From: Syntrophomonas wolfei subsp. methylbutyratica
Lineage (GTDB): Bacteria; Bacillota; Syntrophomonadia; Syntrophomonadales; Syntrophomonadaceae
NCBI RefSeq assembly: GCF_001570625.1
Contig: NZ_BBQT01000001.1
Location: forward strand, 124,001-188,000
DNA length: 64,000 bases
Direction: 5' to 3'
In this document: positions 26,074 to 36,216 of the stretch, piece after piece
Layout of the letters: every line of letters starts with the position of its first letter
How positions within the stretch are numbered: the first letter of the stretch is position 1
Position numbers and translations under genes: made by a program
Notes under the pieces: generated by a model
What the model saw: the letters and a program-made list of their open reading frames with translations, nothing else
Databases searched by the model: none
Told to the model about the DNA's origin: nothing

Positions 26074-26093
26074 CGCATGGGCAACACTTGTGG
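26074..26093 (+). repeat. Fragment of the MITE-like element
   Basis: CGCATGGGCAACACTTGTGG matches the CGCATGGGCAACACCTGCGG core segment of copies 1, 3 and 5, without the termini. It abuts the M23 stop codon. Confidence 0.5.
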
Positions 26094-26099
26094 TTTTCC

Positions 26100-27239
26100 C
26101 TATTTTACATAGCCCGCGGGGTCAACCGGACTGCCATTGACCCGAACTTCAAAGTGCAGGTGGGGGCCGGTGCTCCAACCGGTACTGCCCACCTTGCCTA
26201 TGGCCTGTCCTTTGCTTACCTGCGCCCCTTTCTTCACCAGGAAAGCAGACTGGTGAGCATATAAAGTGGACATCCCGTTTCCGTGTTCCAGAACCGTTAC
26301 CTGTCCATAACCCGACATCCAACCAGCATAAATAACCTCTCCACTATCGGCAGCCACAATGGTACTGCCCTGGGAAGCGCCTATATCCATCCCGGTATGT
26401 AGTTTTCTGGTCTTAAGTATCGGGTGATATCTCATTCCATAAGGCGAAGTTATCTTTTTACAGGAAGGAGTCGGCCAGGTATAGGTTCCGGAGCCAAGCT
26501 GAGCCCCGCTGCCACTGGATTGAAGCCTCTTGATCATGGTTTCAATTTCTTGGGAAGCTTTCTCCAGTTCCTCCAGGGCTTGCTGTAGAGCCTTCTTTTC
26601 TTTTTGGAGACTATTTAATACTACCGACTTCTGCTCACGTTCCTCACCCAGTATACCCTTCTTTTCTTCCTGGCTTTGCTGAGCATTGAGCAAGTCTTTT
26701 CGACCTGCTTCCAGCGATTCTTTTTTCTCGTTCAAGGCTTTTCTCTGTTCATTTATGGAATCAATCAACTCCACATCCTGTTCCACTATGAGGTTTAACA
26801 TATCATAGCGGGTTAGAAAGTCGTTGATATCAGTGGCCGCTAACAATACTTGCAGGTAGGTCAGGTCTCCCTCTTCATAAATAAAAACCATGCGCTCGCT
26901 TAATATGTCACTCTGCTCCGCCAGTTTAGCCTCCATTTCCGTGATATCCTTTTGGGTTTTTGCTATATTGCCCTCCAGAAAACTTATTCGCTCTCCCAGG
27001 GTTTTGATTTCATTTTCGGTCCGCATCATATTCTGTTCAATATCTTGCAGCTGCCCCATTATGGTTTTTTCTTTTTTCCGGGCCTGATCTAAATTGCTCT
27101 TTTGCCGGTTTATCTGCCGGTCAACATCCTGCAGCTTTTTTTGCTGTTCTTCCAATTCACCGGCTGAAACCGGAAAAATTAAAGCTAAACCCAGGAATAG
27201 CGTCAGGAACCAGGCCAGCGTTTTCGTTGCTTTGCTCAT
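26100..27239 (-). CDS. EnvC-like murein hydrolase activator / M23 peptidase
   Basis: A 379-residue exported protein. The signal peptide ends near SAGELEEQ (residue 27). A long two-part coiled coil covers residues 28-240 (KLQDVDRQINRQKSNLDQ and onward). The C-terminal LytM/M23 domain has the zinc motifs LHTGMDIG and HLHFEV and the histidine in TLYAHQSA, so it looks catalytically intact, unlike E. coli EnvC. The coiled-coil type pairs with FtsEX, which lies immediately upstream: FtsX is expected to bind the coiled coil and gate wall cleavage. The ATG at 27239 has GGGGAGGA upstream. Confidence 0.9.
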   Translation of the reverse strand: MSKATKTLAWFLTLFLGLALIFPVSAGELEEQQKKLQDVDRQINRQKSNLDQARKKEKTIMGQLQDIEQNMMRTENEIKTLGERISFLEGNIAKTQKDITEMEAKLAEQSDILSERMVFIYEEGDLTYLQVLLAATDINDFLTRYDMLNLIVEQDVELIDSINEQRKALNEKKESLEAGRKDLLNAQQSQEEKKGILGEEREQKSVVLNSLQKEKKALQQALEELEKASQEIETMIKRLQSSGSGAQLGSGTYTWPTPSCKKITSPYGMRYHPILKTRKLHTGMDIGASQGSTIVAADSGEVIYAGWMSGYGQVTVLEHGNGMSTLYAHQSAFLVKKGAQVSKGQAIGKVGSTGWSTGPHLHFEVRVNGSPVDPAGYVK

Positions 27240-27331
27240 TTTTCAAATCCTCCCCTATATATAAACCAGCATCCGCGTTTACTTTCTTACTAACCATCCA
27301 AGGGTTGACACGGGAACGGGGTTGTTGATAA

Positions 27332-27372
27332 CTTCCGTCTTCCGTCTTCCGCCCTCCGTCTTCCGATTTCCG
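27332..27372 (-). repeat. CGGAWGA heptanucleotide array 3 (ftsX 3' end)
   Basis: Six units on the minus strand: CGGAAAT, CGGAAGA, CGGAGGG, CGGAAGA, CGGAAGA and CGGAAGT. It begins five bases after the ftsX stop codon. Confidence 0.8.
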
Positions 27373-27376
27373 TATA

Positions 27377-28261
27377 TCACACATCCAGGAAACGGTTTAA
27401 CGAGATATAGGTCCCAACGACCCCTAAAACCGCTCCGGCAGCCAACAAAGCTATATAAAGCTGGTTCAAAATGGGACCACCGGTTACCAGGGGAATAAAA
27501 TATACACTCCCCATATTGCTGACCAGTGAGCTGTAGGCTCCAGCCAACAAAAGGATGGAAAAAAGAGCCCCCAGGGTTCCCAGCAATATGCCTTCAATAA
27601 AAAAAGGCCAGCGTATAAACCAGTCAGTGGCACCAACCAGCTTCATCAGGTATATCTCCTTGCGCCGGGCATAAATAGCCAGGCGAATGGTAGTGGCTAT
27701 CAAAAAAATAGCCCCCAGGGACAGCAATACAATAAAGGCCAGGCTGATAGCCCGCACCCACTTGGTCACAGCGAACAACCTCTCTACTACACCCTGGCCG
27801 TAATTCACCTTGTAAACTCCCTCGATTTTTCCCACTTTGCTAGCAATACGTGGTACATCGTGGGGGTTTTTGGCCTTGACTTCGAAGCTATGGGGCAAGG
27901 GGTTCTTGCCCAGGGTGGATTTAAGGTCATATTCTTTATTGCCATAACTTTTTTCCAACCGGGCCAGGGCCGTATCCCGGGAAACAAATTTGACGCTCTT
28001 TACCCCGTCAAGCCGGGAGATTTGCTCCTCTATCTGCGAAATCTGCGATCTGGTCAAAGCCCGGTCCAAAAATGCCACCATTTCAACATCAGATTCGAGC
28101 TTTTTCATGACATTTCCCGCATTTGCCGTCATTAACACGGCCATTCCCAGTATCAATATGCAAATAGAAACGGTGGAAACACTGGCTATAGTCAAAACCT
28201 TGTTCCGGCGCAGAGATTTCCAGGCCTCCCGCCAGAAATAAACAACATTTCTCAGTCTCAT
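27377..28261 (-). CDS. ftsX: Cell division protein FtsX
   Basis: A 294-residue FtsX, the membrane subunit of the FtsEX complex that activates wall hydrolases. The first membrane segment is [20 protein letters not shown], and an extracellular domain of about 100 residues follows ([20 protein letters not shown]). Three C-terminal segments complete the four-pass topology ([20 protein letters not shown], then [20 protein letters not shown] and [17 protein letters not shown]). The start overlaps the ftsE stop as ATGA. The M23 protein downstream is its probable effector. Confidence 0.95.
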   Translation of the reverse strand: MRLRNVVYFWREAWKSLRRNKVLTIASVSTVSICILILGMAVLMTANAGNVMKKLESDVEMVAFLDRALTRSQISQIEEQISRLDGVKSVKFVSRDTALARLEKSYGNKEYDLKSTLGKNPLPHSFEVKAKNPHDVPRIASKVGKIEGVYKVNYGQGVVERLFAVTKWVRAISLAFIVLLSLGAIFLIATTIRLAIYARRKEIYLMKLVGATDWFIRWPFFIEGILLGTLGALFSILLLAGAYSSLVSNMGSVYFIPLVTGGPILNQLYIALLAAGAVLGVVGTYISLNRFLDV

Positions 28262-28941
28262 ACGATTGACTCCCCGTTCGGGTTATCCGCAATAACCCGT
28301 CCTTTATCCAGCAGAATGACTCTTTTACGGGCAGCCTTTACCAGTTCCCGGGCATGCGTAGCCATGATAACCGTGGTTCCCTTACGATTAATATCAAAAA
28401 GAAGCTCCATAATCTCCCGGGAAGTGTCAATATCCAGATTCCCCGTAGGCTCATCGGCTATAAGCAAAAGAGGGCGATTGGCCAAAGCCCTGGCAATACC
28501 TACCCGCTGTTGCTCTCCTCCCGATAATTCGCCGGGGAAAGAGTTTTCTTTGCCTTTCAAACCCACCATCTCAATAACTTCGGCTACCCGCTGGCTAATC
28601 TCTTTAGGATTGGCTCCTACAACTTCCATGGCAAAGGCGATGTTTTCGCTGGCGGTCTTGTTTTCCAGCAACTTAAAATCCTGAAATACTATTCCTATAT
28701 TCCGCCGCAAGCGGGGTACTTCACTGCGCTTCATCCGCACAATACTGCGGGAAGCAATAAATATTTGCCCCCGGGTAGGTGCTTCCTCCCGGAAAAAAAG
28801 CTTTATCAGGGTTGATTTTCCAGCCCCGCTGGGCCCCATAAGAAAAAGAAATTCCCCCCGTTCGATCTTCAAAGAAACATCATCCAGGGCCTTAACCCCA
28901 TTGCTATAAATTTTGGAAACATTATAAAATTGCACCAGCAT
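28258..28941 (-). CDS. ftsE: Cell division ATP-binding protein FtsE
   Basis: A 227-residue ABC ATPase: Walker [15 protein letters not shown] (near residue 36), signature [19 protein letters not shown], Walker [13 protein letters not shown] and the switch histidine in IMATHAREL. It powers FtsX conformational change. GGAGG lies just before the ATG at 28941. A strong terminator hairpin sits directly upstream of this ribosome site, so expression may depend on read-through or on an attenuation step. Confidence 0.96.
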   Translation of the reverse strand: MLVQFYNVSKIYSNGVKALDDVSLKIERGEFLFLMGPSGAGKSTLIKLFFREEAPTRGQIFIASRSIVRMKRSEVPRLRRNIGIVFQDFKLLENKTASENIAFAMEVVGANPKEISQRVAEVIEMVGLKGKENSFPGELSGGEQQRVGIARALANRPLLLIADEPTGNLDIDTSREIMELLFDINRKGTTVIMATHARELVKAARKRVILLDKGRVIADNPNGESIV

Positions 28942-28961
28942 TTATTATCCTCCAAAGACAG

Positions 28962-28985
28962 AAAAAAACCACCTTCAAAGGTGGT
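28962..28985 (-). terminator. Terminator or attenuator between transketolase and ftsE
   Basis: On the minus strand ACCACCTT-tg-AAGGTGGT is followed by seven Ts (plus-strand A-run 28962-28968). The T-run ends about ten bases before the ftsE ribosome site. Confidence 0.85.
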
Positions 28986-29017
28986 TCTACAAAAAGGACG
29001 AAAAATCCTTTTTTCTT

Positions 29018-29953
29018 TTATTTCTTTTTTAGTAACTTTCGGGCTTTTTCCACTATTTGTTCTACTCCCAGACCATAATACTGCAAAAGTTCCTCCGGGC
29101 TGCCGGACTGGCCGAAGAGGTCATTTATCCCCAGGCAAGTCACCGGCACCGGGCAATACTCGCATACTGCTTCACAAATGCTGCTGCCCAAACCGCCTAT
29201 TATGCTATGTTCTTCCAGAGTCAACAGGGCTCCGCTTTCTCGAGCCTTGCGAATAATCATTTCCTTATCCAACGGCTTGATGCTCAGCATGTCAACAACG
29301 GAAACCTCTATCCCCTCGGCGGCCAAGATTTCCGCCGCCTGTAAAGCCTTGCTTACCATGATGCCGCAGGCCATAAGACTGAGGTCCTTCCCTCTGCGTA
29401 ATTCCACCGCCTGCCCAATGGCAAAGTCCAGCCCTGGATCGTGAACCTGCGGAACGGCCGGTCGCCCCAGGCGCAGGTAGGCGGGACCATCATGCTGGTA
29501 AAGCTGAAAAAGGGCCTGGCGGGTGCTTATTCCATCCGATGGTACTATCACCGTCATATTGGGTACACTGCGCATCAAGGCGATGTCCTCCACCGATTGG
29601 TGTGAGCTCCCGTCTTCACCCACGGTAATCCCGGCATGAGTGGCGCAGATTTTTACATTTAGCCTGGCATAGGCAATGGAATTGCGTACCTGCTCGAAGG
29701 CCCGCCCGGTGGCAAAAATGGCAAAGGAACTGGCGAAAACCACCTTGCCGCAGCTAGCCAGCCCAGCGGCCATACCCATCATATTCTGCTCCGCAATCCC
29801 GGCATTTATAAATCTTTCGGGATAGGCCCGGGCAAATTCCACCGTCTTGGTGGACTTGGACAGGTCGGCATCCAAAACTACTATATTATCATATAAGGCC
29901 CCCAGCTCCAGCAGGGCCTGGCCATAAGCATCTCTCGTTGCTTGCTTTTTCAA
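29018..29953 (-). CDS. Transketolase, C-terminal subunit
   Basis: A 311-residue half-transketolase holding the pyrimidine-binding (Pyr) and C-terminal domains. RFINAGIAEQNMMGMAAGLA carries the catalytic glutamate that activates thiamine diphosphate; THAGITVGEDGSSHQSVED and SDGISTRQALFQLY follow. The C-terminal domain has TLEEHSIIGGLGSSICEAV. Split transketolases of this kind occur in many clostridia and archaea. It supplies pentoses from fructose-6-phosphate and triose phosphate. The TTG at 29953 is set by GGAGGA seven bases upstream. Confidence 0.93.
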   Translation of the reverse strand: MKKQATRDAYGQALLELGALYDNIVVLDADLSKSTKTVEFARAYPERFINAGIAEQNMMGMAAGLASCGKVVFASSFAIFATGRAFEQVRNSIAYARLNVKICATHAGITVGEDGSSHQSVEDIALMRSVPNMTVIVPSDGISTRQALFQLYQHDGPAYLRLGRPAVPQVHDPGLDFAIGQAVELRRGKDLSLMACGIMVSKALQAAEILAAEGIEVSVVDMLSIKPLDKEMIIRKARESGALLTLEEHSIIGGLGSSICEAVCEYCPVPVTCLGINDLFGQSGSPEELLQYYGLGVEQIVEKARKLLKKK

Positions 29954-29997
29954 AAATCTTTCCTCCCTAAATTCACTGCAAAATGTACTATTCTGCT

Positions 29998-30825
29998 TCA
30001 GGCCAGTTCCGCCAAAGCTTTCTCCATTTCCTCCCGGTTAGGAGCGGTACCATGCCATTCCACCCGGTTTTCCATGAAAGAGCAGCCCTTGCCTTTGATG
30101 GTGTGGGCAATTACCGCAGTGGGACTTCCCTTAAAAGAACGAGCGCTGTTTAAGGCTTCCATAATCTGGCGGTGGTCATGCCCATCAATCTCCAGGATAT
30201 TCCAACCAAAAGCGGCAAACTTATCCGCTATGGGTTCAGGTGACATGACCTCGGCAATCTTACCGTCTATTTGCAGGCCATTATTATCCACCAGAGCCAG
30301 CAGGTTGTCCAAGCGGTAATGGGCGGCGGCCATGGCGGCCTCCCATACCATACCTTCTTCCAACTCGCCATCGCCCAGCAAGGCATAAACCCGGTAATCC
30401 CTCTGGTCTATCCTGGCAGCCAGGGCCATTCCCACCGCCCAGGAGATGCCTTGCCCCAAGGAACCTGTACAGGCTTCCACTCCGGCCAGCTTGCGCATAT
30501 CCGGGTGTCCTTGCAGAGGACTGCCTAATTTGCGCAGAGTTCTCAGGTACTCCCGGGGAAAGAATCCTTTCTCCGCCAGAGCAGCATATAGAACCGGGGC
30601 GGCATGACCCTTACTGAGTACAAAGCGATCCCGATCTTGCCAGTCCGGTTTTTGGGGGTCAAGCTTCATTTCCCAGAAATACAGGCAGGCCACCATATCG
30701 GCAGCTGACAGGGAGCCCCCGGTATGTCCGGAACCGGCTTCACCCAGCATTTTTATTATTTCCTGCCTGATAATTCCTGCTTTTTCGCTGGTAACGGCCA
30801 GCTCTTCTTCACCAATCCTTCTCAC
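29998..30825 (-). CDS. Transketolase, N-terminal subunit
   Basis: A 275-residue ThDP-binding half (PP domain). AGSGHTGGSLSAADMVACLY includes the conserved histidine. The ThDP motif runs from GDGELEEGMVWEA to VDNNGLQ, the classic GDG...NN spacing. I start at the GTG at 30825 because AAGGGAG lies eight bases upstream; the next possible start is a GTG ten codons earlier (30855), also with an AAGGA. It lies 44 bp ahead of the C-terminal subunit, with which it forms the active dimer interface. Confidence 0.92.
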   Translation of the reverse strand: MRRIGEEELAVTSEKAGIIRQEIIKMLGEAGSGHTGGSLSAADMVACLYFWEMKLDPQKPDWQDRDRFVLSKGHAAPVLYAALAEKGFFPREYLRTLRKLGSPLQGHPDMRKLAGVEACTGSLGQGISWAVGMALAARIDQRDYRVYALLGDGELEEGMVWEAAMAAAHYRLDNLLALVDNNGLQIDGKIAEVMSPEPIADKFAAFGWNILEIDGHDHRQIMEALNSARSFKGSPTAVIAHTIKGKGCSFMENRVEWHGTAPNREEMEKALAELA

Positions 30826-30867
30826 ATTCCAATCTCCCTTATATTTGAAATTCACTTTATCCAGTCC

Positions 30868-31972
30868 TTACGGTATTTTGCTCTTCCAATGCAGGCAGGC
30901 GAAAATCAAGTCATCCAATTCCCCGTCCAGCACCGCTTGTACATTGCCGATCTCCATATTGGTCCGGTGGTCTTTTATTAGATTGAAGGGGTTTAAGGTA
31001 TAGGTTCGGATTTGGCTTCCCCAGGCAATCTCTTTATAGTCTCCCTTGATACTCTGCAGCTTATCCTGAGCCTCCTTCTGCTTTAAAGCATAGAGCCTGG
31101 CTTGCAATATTTTCATGGCTGCCAGCCGGTTAGCATGCTGGGAGCGCTCGTTTTGGCACTGTACTACAATTCCGCTGGGCAAGTGGGTTATACGAACCGC
31201 CGAATCGGTTTTATTGATATGCTGCCCCCCGGCTCCGCTGGAACGATAGGTATCAACGCGTAAATCTTCAACATTGATCAATACCTCGATATCTTCATTT
31301 ATTTCGGGCAGTACGGAAAGGGAGGCAAATGATGTATGGCGGCGCCCGGAAGAATCAAAAGGGGATATGCGAATAAGGCGATGTACTCCTTCTTCACATT
31401 TTAATTTGCCAAAGGCATAAGGGCCCTTGACCAAAAAGGTCACACTCTTGATACCAGCCTCATCACCATCCAGAAAATCTAAAACTTCAGTACTATAGCC
31501 GCTGTTTTCCGACCAGCGGCTATACATGCGAAATAGTATTTCTACCCAGTCCTGGGCTTCAGTTCCTCCGGCCCCGGCATGAAGAGAAACGATGGCATTG
31601 CTGTAATCATGGGGGCCAGAAAATAAAACCAACAGTTCGAATTCCCGGAATCTCTTCTGCAAAGCCAAAAGTTCCCGCATGCTTTCCTGCCAAAGTACTT
31701 CATCATTTTCTTCTTCGGCCATTTCCAGAATGTCATTCAGGTATTGAGCTGTCCCCATCAATTCTTTATAAAGATTAAGGTTTTCCTGGAGCTTGCTGAT
31801 TTGTTTCAGTATTTCCTGGGCCTCTTTGCGCTCACTCCAAAAGTTCTCTTGCAGGGTCTTCTTCTGCAGGGATTCTATTTTTTTCTCACAGTTATCCAGG
31901 TCAAAGAGAAACCCTCATCTCAGATAAACTATTAATTATCTCCCGACAGGTATTCTTGGGATCAATCAGCAA
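30868..31972 (-). CDS. prfB: Peptide chain release factor 2, with programmed +1 frameshift
   Basis: RF2 terminates at UGA and UAA codons. The first 23 codons start at a TTG (31972) after GGGGGG and end at CTT TGA C (31906-31900). A +1 shift there joins the main frame, which continues DLDNCEKKIESLQ to the end at 30868. The stop-recognition tripeptide SPF (RISPFDSSGRRHTSFA) and the catalytic GGQ (SSGAGGQHINKTDSAVR) are both present. The total is about 368 residues, normal for RF2. The exact initiation codon (TTG or the adjacent CTG) is not certain. Confidence 0.95.
31900..31918 (-). promoter_or_regulatory. prfB autoregulatory frameshift site
   Basis: The minus strand reads ATG AGG GTT TCT CTT TGA C. 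The slippery CTT with the in-frame UGA is the universal RF2 autoregulation site, and AGGG about ten bases upstream resembles the internal Shine-Dalgarno stimulator, slightly further from the stop than in E. coli. Confidence 0.93.
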
Positions 31973-31997
31973 AATCTTCCCCCCTTGATATCAATAA

Positions 31998-32837
31998 TTA
32001 TTCCTGAGTACCGACCTCTTGTGGGTTGCTTTGAGGCGGTTCAAAATAATCATATTTCTTCTTTAATATTACTATATCCACCCGGCGGTTCATAGCCCGG
32101 CCTTCATCGCTATCATTGGCCACCAGGGGACGGTGTTCCCCATAACCTATTATCGACAGGCGTTCCGCTGGAATACGGGCATTCTCGTTTAAAACATGCA
32201 CCACATTGGAAGCCCGCAAAACGGAAAGCTCCCAGTTGGAGGGGAATTTTCTCGTATTGATAGGCCGGTTATCGGTATGACCCTCCACCCTGATATAATT
32301 GGGCAGCTTGAGCAAGGCTCCTCCTATCTGCTGAATGATTTCCCGTGCTCGCGGGGTAAGCTCATCCGAGCCGCTGGCAAAAAGCATGGTATCTTTAAAA
32401 CTGATTACCAGTCCCCGCTCCTGCTCATAAACTATCAGGCTGTCACTCAAGCGGGTAGTGGAGGTATTCCCCCCCTTCTGGGCCTCACCGTTAGCCAGAT
32501 CTTCTGCCTTAATGAACTCGGCAATCATCCGTTTAACTTCGTCCAGTTGCCCCTGGTTGTCCGGGATGGTACCCGGCCCTTCAGGCAGCATCTGCCCGGA
32601 CAGGCCCTCAACCATTGATGGCCCCTGGGTACTAAGGGTGGACATGGCCTGCCCGGTGAGCACCAGGCTCAAAGAATTAGCTACAGCCGCAAATTTCTGG
32701 GCGTTAATCTGGCTCATGGAATACATCATAACAAAAAAAACCATTAACAGGGTAATCAAATCCGAATAGGTGATAAGCCAGCGTTCCATGCCACCGTGTC
32801 CTTCATCCTGGACTTTCTTTCTTCTACGACCAGCCAT
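31998..32837 (-). CDS. motB: Flagellar motor stator protein MotB
   Basis: A 279-residue MotB. A short basic N-terminus (AGRRRKKVQDEGHGG) precedes the single membrane helix TYSDLITLLMVFFVMMYSMS with the proton-binding aspartate. The periplasmic OmpA-like domain has VEGHTDNRPI, NWELSVLRASNVVHVL and SIIGYGEHRPLVANDSDEGR, which anchors the stator to peptidoglycan. A YSDLITLL motor with aspartate in this context suggests proton drive, but sodium use is possible. It lies five bases after motA. Confidence 0.95.
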   Translation of the reverse strand: MAGRRRKKVQDEGHGGMERWLITYSDLITLLMVFFVMMYSMSQINAQKFAAVANSLSLVLTGQAMSTLSTQGPSMVEGLSGQMLPEGPGTIPDNQGQLDEVKRMIAEFIKAEDLANGEAQKGGNTSTTRLSDSLIVYEQERGLVISFKDTMLFASGSDELTPRAREIIQQIGGALLKLPNYIRVEGHTDNRPINTRKFPSNWELSVLRASNVVHVLNENARIPAERLSIIGYGEHRPLVANDSDEGRAMNRRVDIVILKKKYDYFEPPQSNPQEVGTQE

Positions 32838-32842
32838 CTATA

Positions 32843-33634
32843 TCACATCCCCATCCTGGCTCTTTCCTGTTCTGCCCCCTTTTCCCTGGCATCAGCCGGC
32901 AGGAAGGTCATCAGTTTTTCCCGGATGACCCGGGGATTTTCCCCGGCTTGAATGGAAAGGATTCCTTCCAAGACCAGTTCCATCAAGAGGATTTCCCGGC
33001 CTGATTTTACCTTTATCTTGGTTCCAAAGGGTATCCACAGGCAATTGGCGGAAGCAACACCATAAAGGGTGGCTAAAAAAGCCACCGCAATAGCACCGGC
33101 CAGCTTGTCCGGTTCGGATATATTACTCAAAACATGGATCAATCCCATAACAGTTCCGATTATACCCATAGTGGGAGCAAAACCGCCAGCCGTCATAAAT
33201 ATGTCAACACCTACTTTTTGGCTTTTCTCGTGGGCCTCTATCTCCATTTCCAGCATGCTGCGGGTTAATTCGGGGTCGGTACCATCGATTACCAGCTGCA
33301 GTCCCCGAGACAGGAATTCATTATCTATTTCCCCCAGTTGGCTCTCCAGGCTGAGCAGTCCCTCACGCCTGGCCTTGTCCGCCGTTTCCACCAGTGTTTC
33401 CATCACGCTAAAATAATCGATTTTCTTTTCGCCAAATACCACTTTAACAAAAAATGGCACTTTCCTAAGCTCTTCCATCGTATAGGATACTACAGTAGCC
33501 CCTATGGTGCCGCCAAAGACTATTATAAAGGCGGTATATCCCCACAGGCTGCTCAAATGCGCGCCTTCCAGCAGGAAACCTCCTGCCAGGCCTCCCAGGC
33601 CCACTACCAATCCGATAAAAGTAGCTATATCCAT
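32843..33634 (-). CDS. motA: Flagellar motor stator protein MotA
   Basis: A 263-residue MotA with four membrane helices (TFIGLVVGLGGLAGGFLLEG, GYTAFIIVFGGTIGATVVSY, and the later pair around MTAGGFAPTMGIIGTVMGLI and AVAFLATLYGVASANCLWIP). The conserved proline in GGFAPTMGIIG and the cytoplasmic charged region (LVETADKARREGLLSLE) are in place. The ATG shares one base with the secA stop, so translation is coupled to SecA. motAB placed behind secA is not the Bacillus arrangement. Confidence 0.95.
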   Translation of the reverse strand: MDIATFIGLVVGLGGLAGGFLLEGAHLSSLWGYTAFIIVFGGTIGATVVSYTMEELRKVPFFVKVVFGEKKIDYFSVMETLVETADKARREGLLSLESQLGEIDNEFLSRGLQLVIDGTDPELTRSMLEMEIEAHEKSQKVGVDIFMTAGGFAPTMGIIGTVMGLIHVLSNISEPDKLAGAIAVAFLATLYGVASANCLWIPFGTKIKVKSGREILLMELVLEGILSIQAGENPRVIREKLMTFLPADAREKGAEQERARMGM

Positions 33635-36126
33635 TAACTAACCCCTCTCCCACAACATTTCTTGTACTTTTTTCCACTTCCACAGGGACAGAGGTCATTG
33701 CGTCCTATCTTTTTACCCACGCGTACCGGCTTCTTCTCTGCCTCTTCCCCCTGGTTCTCAAAGGTTTTTCTTTCCTCCGGCTGTCGAACCACCTTCACCC
33801 GGAAGATGTAGCGCACCACATCTTCCTTCATGCTTTCAATCATCATTTGAAAAGCTTCAAAGGCCTCGAATTTGTACTCGATTAACGGGTCCTTCTGACC
33901 ATAAGCCCGCAAGGAAATCCCATTGCGGAGCTGATCCATGGCATCAATATGATCCATCCATTTTTCATCAATTATCCGCAAGAGGATAGCCTTCTCCAGC
34001 TCCCGCATCACCTCGCTGCCCATTTCTTTTTCCCGCTGTTCATAGAGGGTATGCGTTTTTCCCGCCAGGAATGCCGCAACTTCAGTTTTTCGCATTCCCC
34101 GCAAATCCTCCTGCTGGAAATCAGGTTGGGGAATGATACTCTGTTCAATATAGGAAAGAAAAGCTGGCAAATCCCACTCATCCGAATATTTTAATTCACC
34201 GGCAAACCTCTCCACTGCCTGCTCTATAACATCATCCACCATACTGGAAACGGTTTCTTTCAGATCCTGGCCGAAGAGCACCTTGCGGCGTTCCCCGTAC
34301 ATTACTTCCCGCTGCTGGTTGATAACATCGTCATACTCCAAAACATTCTTTCTTATACTGAAGTTGCGGGCTTCTACCTTCTTCTGGGCACTTTCGATCG
34401 CACGGCTTATCATTTTATGCTCAATGGGCATGTCATCATCCATACCCAGGCGATCCATAAGACCTTCAACATTGGCTGAGCCAAAGAGCCGCATCAGGTC
34501 ATCTTCCAGGGAAACATAAAAACGCGATTCGCCTGGATCCCCCTGGCGGCCGGAACGCCCGCGCAGCTGGTTGTCTATACGGCGGGATTCGTGTCTTTCC
34601 GTTCCCAGAACATAAAGACCTCCCAATTCCTGTATTCCTTCCCCCAATACTATGTCGGTTCCTCGTCCCGCCATGTTGGTGGCAATGGTTACCGTTTCCT
34701 CCTGCCCCGCCTGGGCAATGATCTCCGCCTCTTTTTCATGGTATTTGGCATTTAATACCTGATGTTTAACCCCTCTTTTGGCCAGCATTGCGCTTAAGTA
34801 TTCGGACTTTTCCACCGAAATAGTACCCACCAGAACGGGCTGTTTGGCTTGATGCCGGGAAATAATATCTTCTACTACCGCCCGGAACTTCCCTTCTTCC
34901 GTGCGATAAACCATATCCGCCTGGTCTTCCCTGATCATGGGGTTGTGGGTAGGAATGCCAACTACATCCATACCATAGATCTTGCGGAATTCCTCTTCTT
35001 CAGTTTTGGCTGTTCCCGTCATTCCCCCCAGCTTATGGTACATGCGAAAATAGTTCTGGAAGGTAATAGTGGCCAGGGTTTGGGACTCCTTTTCAATCTT
35101 TACTCCCTCTTTGGCCTCAATAGCCTGGTGCAGGCCATCGCTATAGCGGCGGCCAAACATCAAGCGCCCGGTAAATTCATCCACTATTATTACCTGTTCA
35201 TCTTTAATCACATAATCCCGGTCCCTCTTCATAAGGCTGTGAGCCTTCAGGCCCTGGTTTACATGATGGGCAAGTTCCATATTTTCGGAAAGATTCTCTA
35301 TGGCAAAATACTTCTCAACCTTTTTTACCCCTTCTTCGGTCAGGGTAACTACATGGGCCTTTTCGTCCACATTATAGTCTTCTTCGTTCCTCAAACGGGG
35401 TATAAATTTAGCAATCTGGTAATAAAGGGTGGTAGGTTTGTCCCCTTCTCCCGAAATAATCAAAGGGGTGCGGGCTTCATCAACCAGTATCGAGTCAACC
35501 TCATCAATAATGGCGTAATGCAACTCACGCTGAACCATATTGTCCGCAGACACCACCATATTGTCACGCAGGTAATCGAAACCCATTTCGTTATTGGTAC
35601 CATAAGTGACATCACAGGCATAGGCGGCTTTTCTTTCCTCATAGCTTAAGCCGTGTACAATTAAACCTACCGATAGGCCGCAATATTCCAAAACCGGTCC
35701 CATCCAGGCCGCATCGCGGGCCGCCAGGTAATCATTAACGGTTACGATGTGAACCCCTTTATCCTCCAGAGCATTCAAATAGGCCGGCAAGGTAGCCACC
35801 AGGGTTTTACCTTCACCGGTTTTCATCTCGGCGATCCTTCCCTGGTGAAGAACCATTCCCCCAATCAACTGCACATCAAAGTGCCGCATGCCTAAAACCC
35901 GTCGTGAAGCTTCCCTTACCAAGGCAAAAGCCTCAGGTAATATATCGTCAAGTTCCTCGCCATTCTTTAATCTTTCCTTAAATTCACCGGTTTTTTGCGG
36001 AAACTCCTCCTCCGCCAACTTCTGGAACTTTGCTTCCAGGGAATTTATTACCTCCACCGTTCGCCTGAGTTTTCTTACTTCTCTTTCATCATCATCCAAG
36101 AGGGATTTCAATACTCTTTTAATCAT
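33634..36126 (-). CDS. secA: Preprotein translocase ATPase SecA
   Basis: An 830-residue SecA motor of the Sec pathway. Walker A is [19 protein letters not shown], motif II is [19 protein letters not shown], and the helicase motif [19 protein letters not shown] and the arginine-finger region ([11 protein letters not shown]) follow. The C-terminal zinc and SecB-type tail is [22 protein letters not shown] precedes the ATG at 36126. A terminator hairpin ends immediately upstream of this ribosome site. Confidence 0.97.
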   Translation of the reverse strand: MIKRVLKSLLDDDEREVRKLRRTVEVINSLEAKFQKLAEEEFPQKTGEFKERLKNGEELDDILPEAFALVREASRRVLGMRHFDVQLIGGMVLHQGRIAEMKTGEGKTLVATLPAYLNALEDKGVHIVTVNDYLAARDAAWMGPVLEYCGLSVGLIVHGLSYEERKAAYACDVTYGTNNEMGFDYLRDNMVVSADNMVQRELHYAIIDEVDSILVDEARTPLIISGEGDKPTTLYYQIAKFIPRLRNEEDYNVDEKAHVVTLTEEGVKKVEKYFAIENLSENMELAHHVNQGLKAHSLMKRDRDYVIKDEQVIIVDEFTGRLMFGRRYSDGLHQAIEAKEGVKIEKESQTLATITFQNYFRMYHKLGGMTGTAKTEEEEFRKIYGMDVVGIPTHNPMIREDQADMVYRTEEGKFRAVVEDIISRHQAKQPVLVGTISVEKSEYLSAMLAKRGVKHQVLNAKYHEKEAEIIAQAGQEETVTIATNMAGRGTDIVLGEGIQELGGLYVLGTERHESRRIDNQLRGRSGRQGDPGESRFYVSLEDDLMRLFGSANVEGLMDRLGMDDDMPIEHKMISRAIESAQKKVEARNFSIRKNVLEYDDVINQQREVMYGERRKVLFGQDLKETVSSMVDDVIEQAVERFAGELKYSDEWDLPAFLSYIEQSIIPQPDFQQEDLRGMRKTEVAAFLAGKTHTLYEQREKEMGSEVMRELEKAILLRIIDEKWMDHIDAMDQLRNGISLRAYGQKDPLIEYKFEAFEAFQMMIESMKEDVVRYIFRVKVVRQPEERKTFENQGEEAEKKPVRVGKKIGRNDLCPCGSGKKYKKCCGRGVS

Positions 36127-36140
36127 CTTATATACCTCGC

Positions 36141-36167
36141 AAAAAAGAAGGAACCATTATGGTTCCT
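36141..36167 (-). terminator. Terminator or attenuator between hpf and secA
   Basis: Minus strand AGGAACCAT-a-ATGGTTCCT, then TCTTTTTT. The T-run ends only three bases before the secA GAGG ribosome site. Confidence 0.82.
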
Positions 36168-36216
36168 AATATTTTCATTGATATTAATATTATCACTTTT
36201 TCCTTACTCGCTTCAA

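Noticed and set aside
27157-27384. 75-codon frame starting [17 protein letters not shown]
   Set aside because: It is the translated heptamer array after ftsX running into the M23 gene in another frame; no ribosome site.
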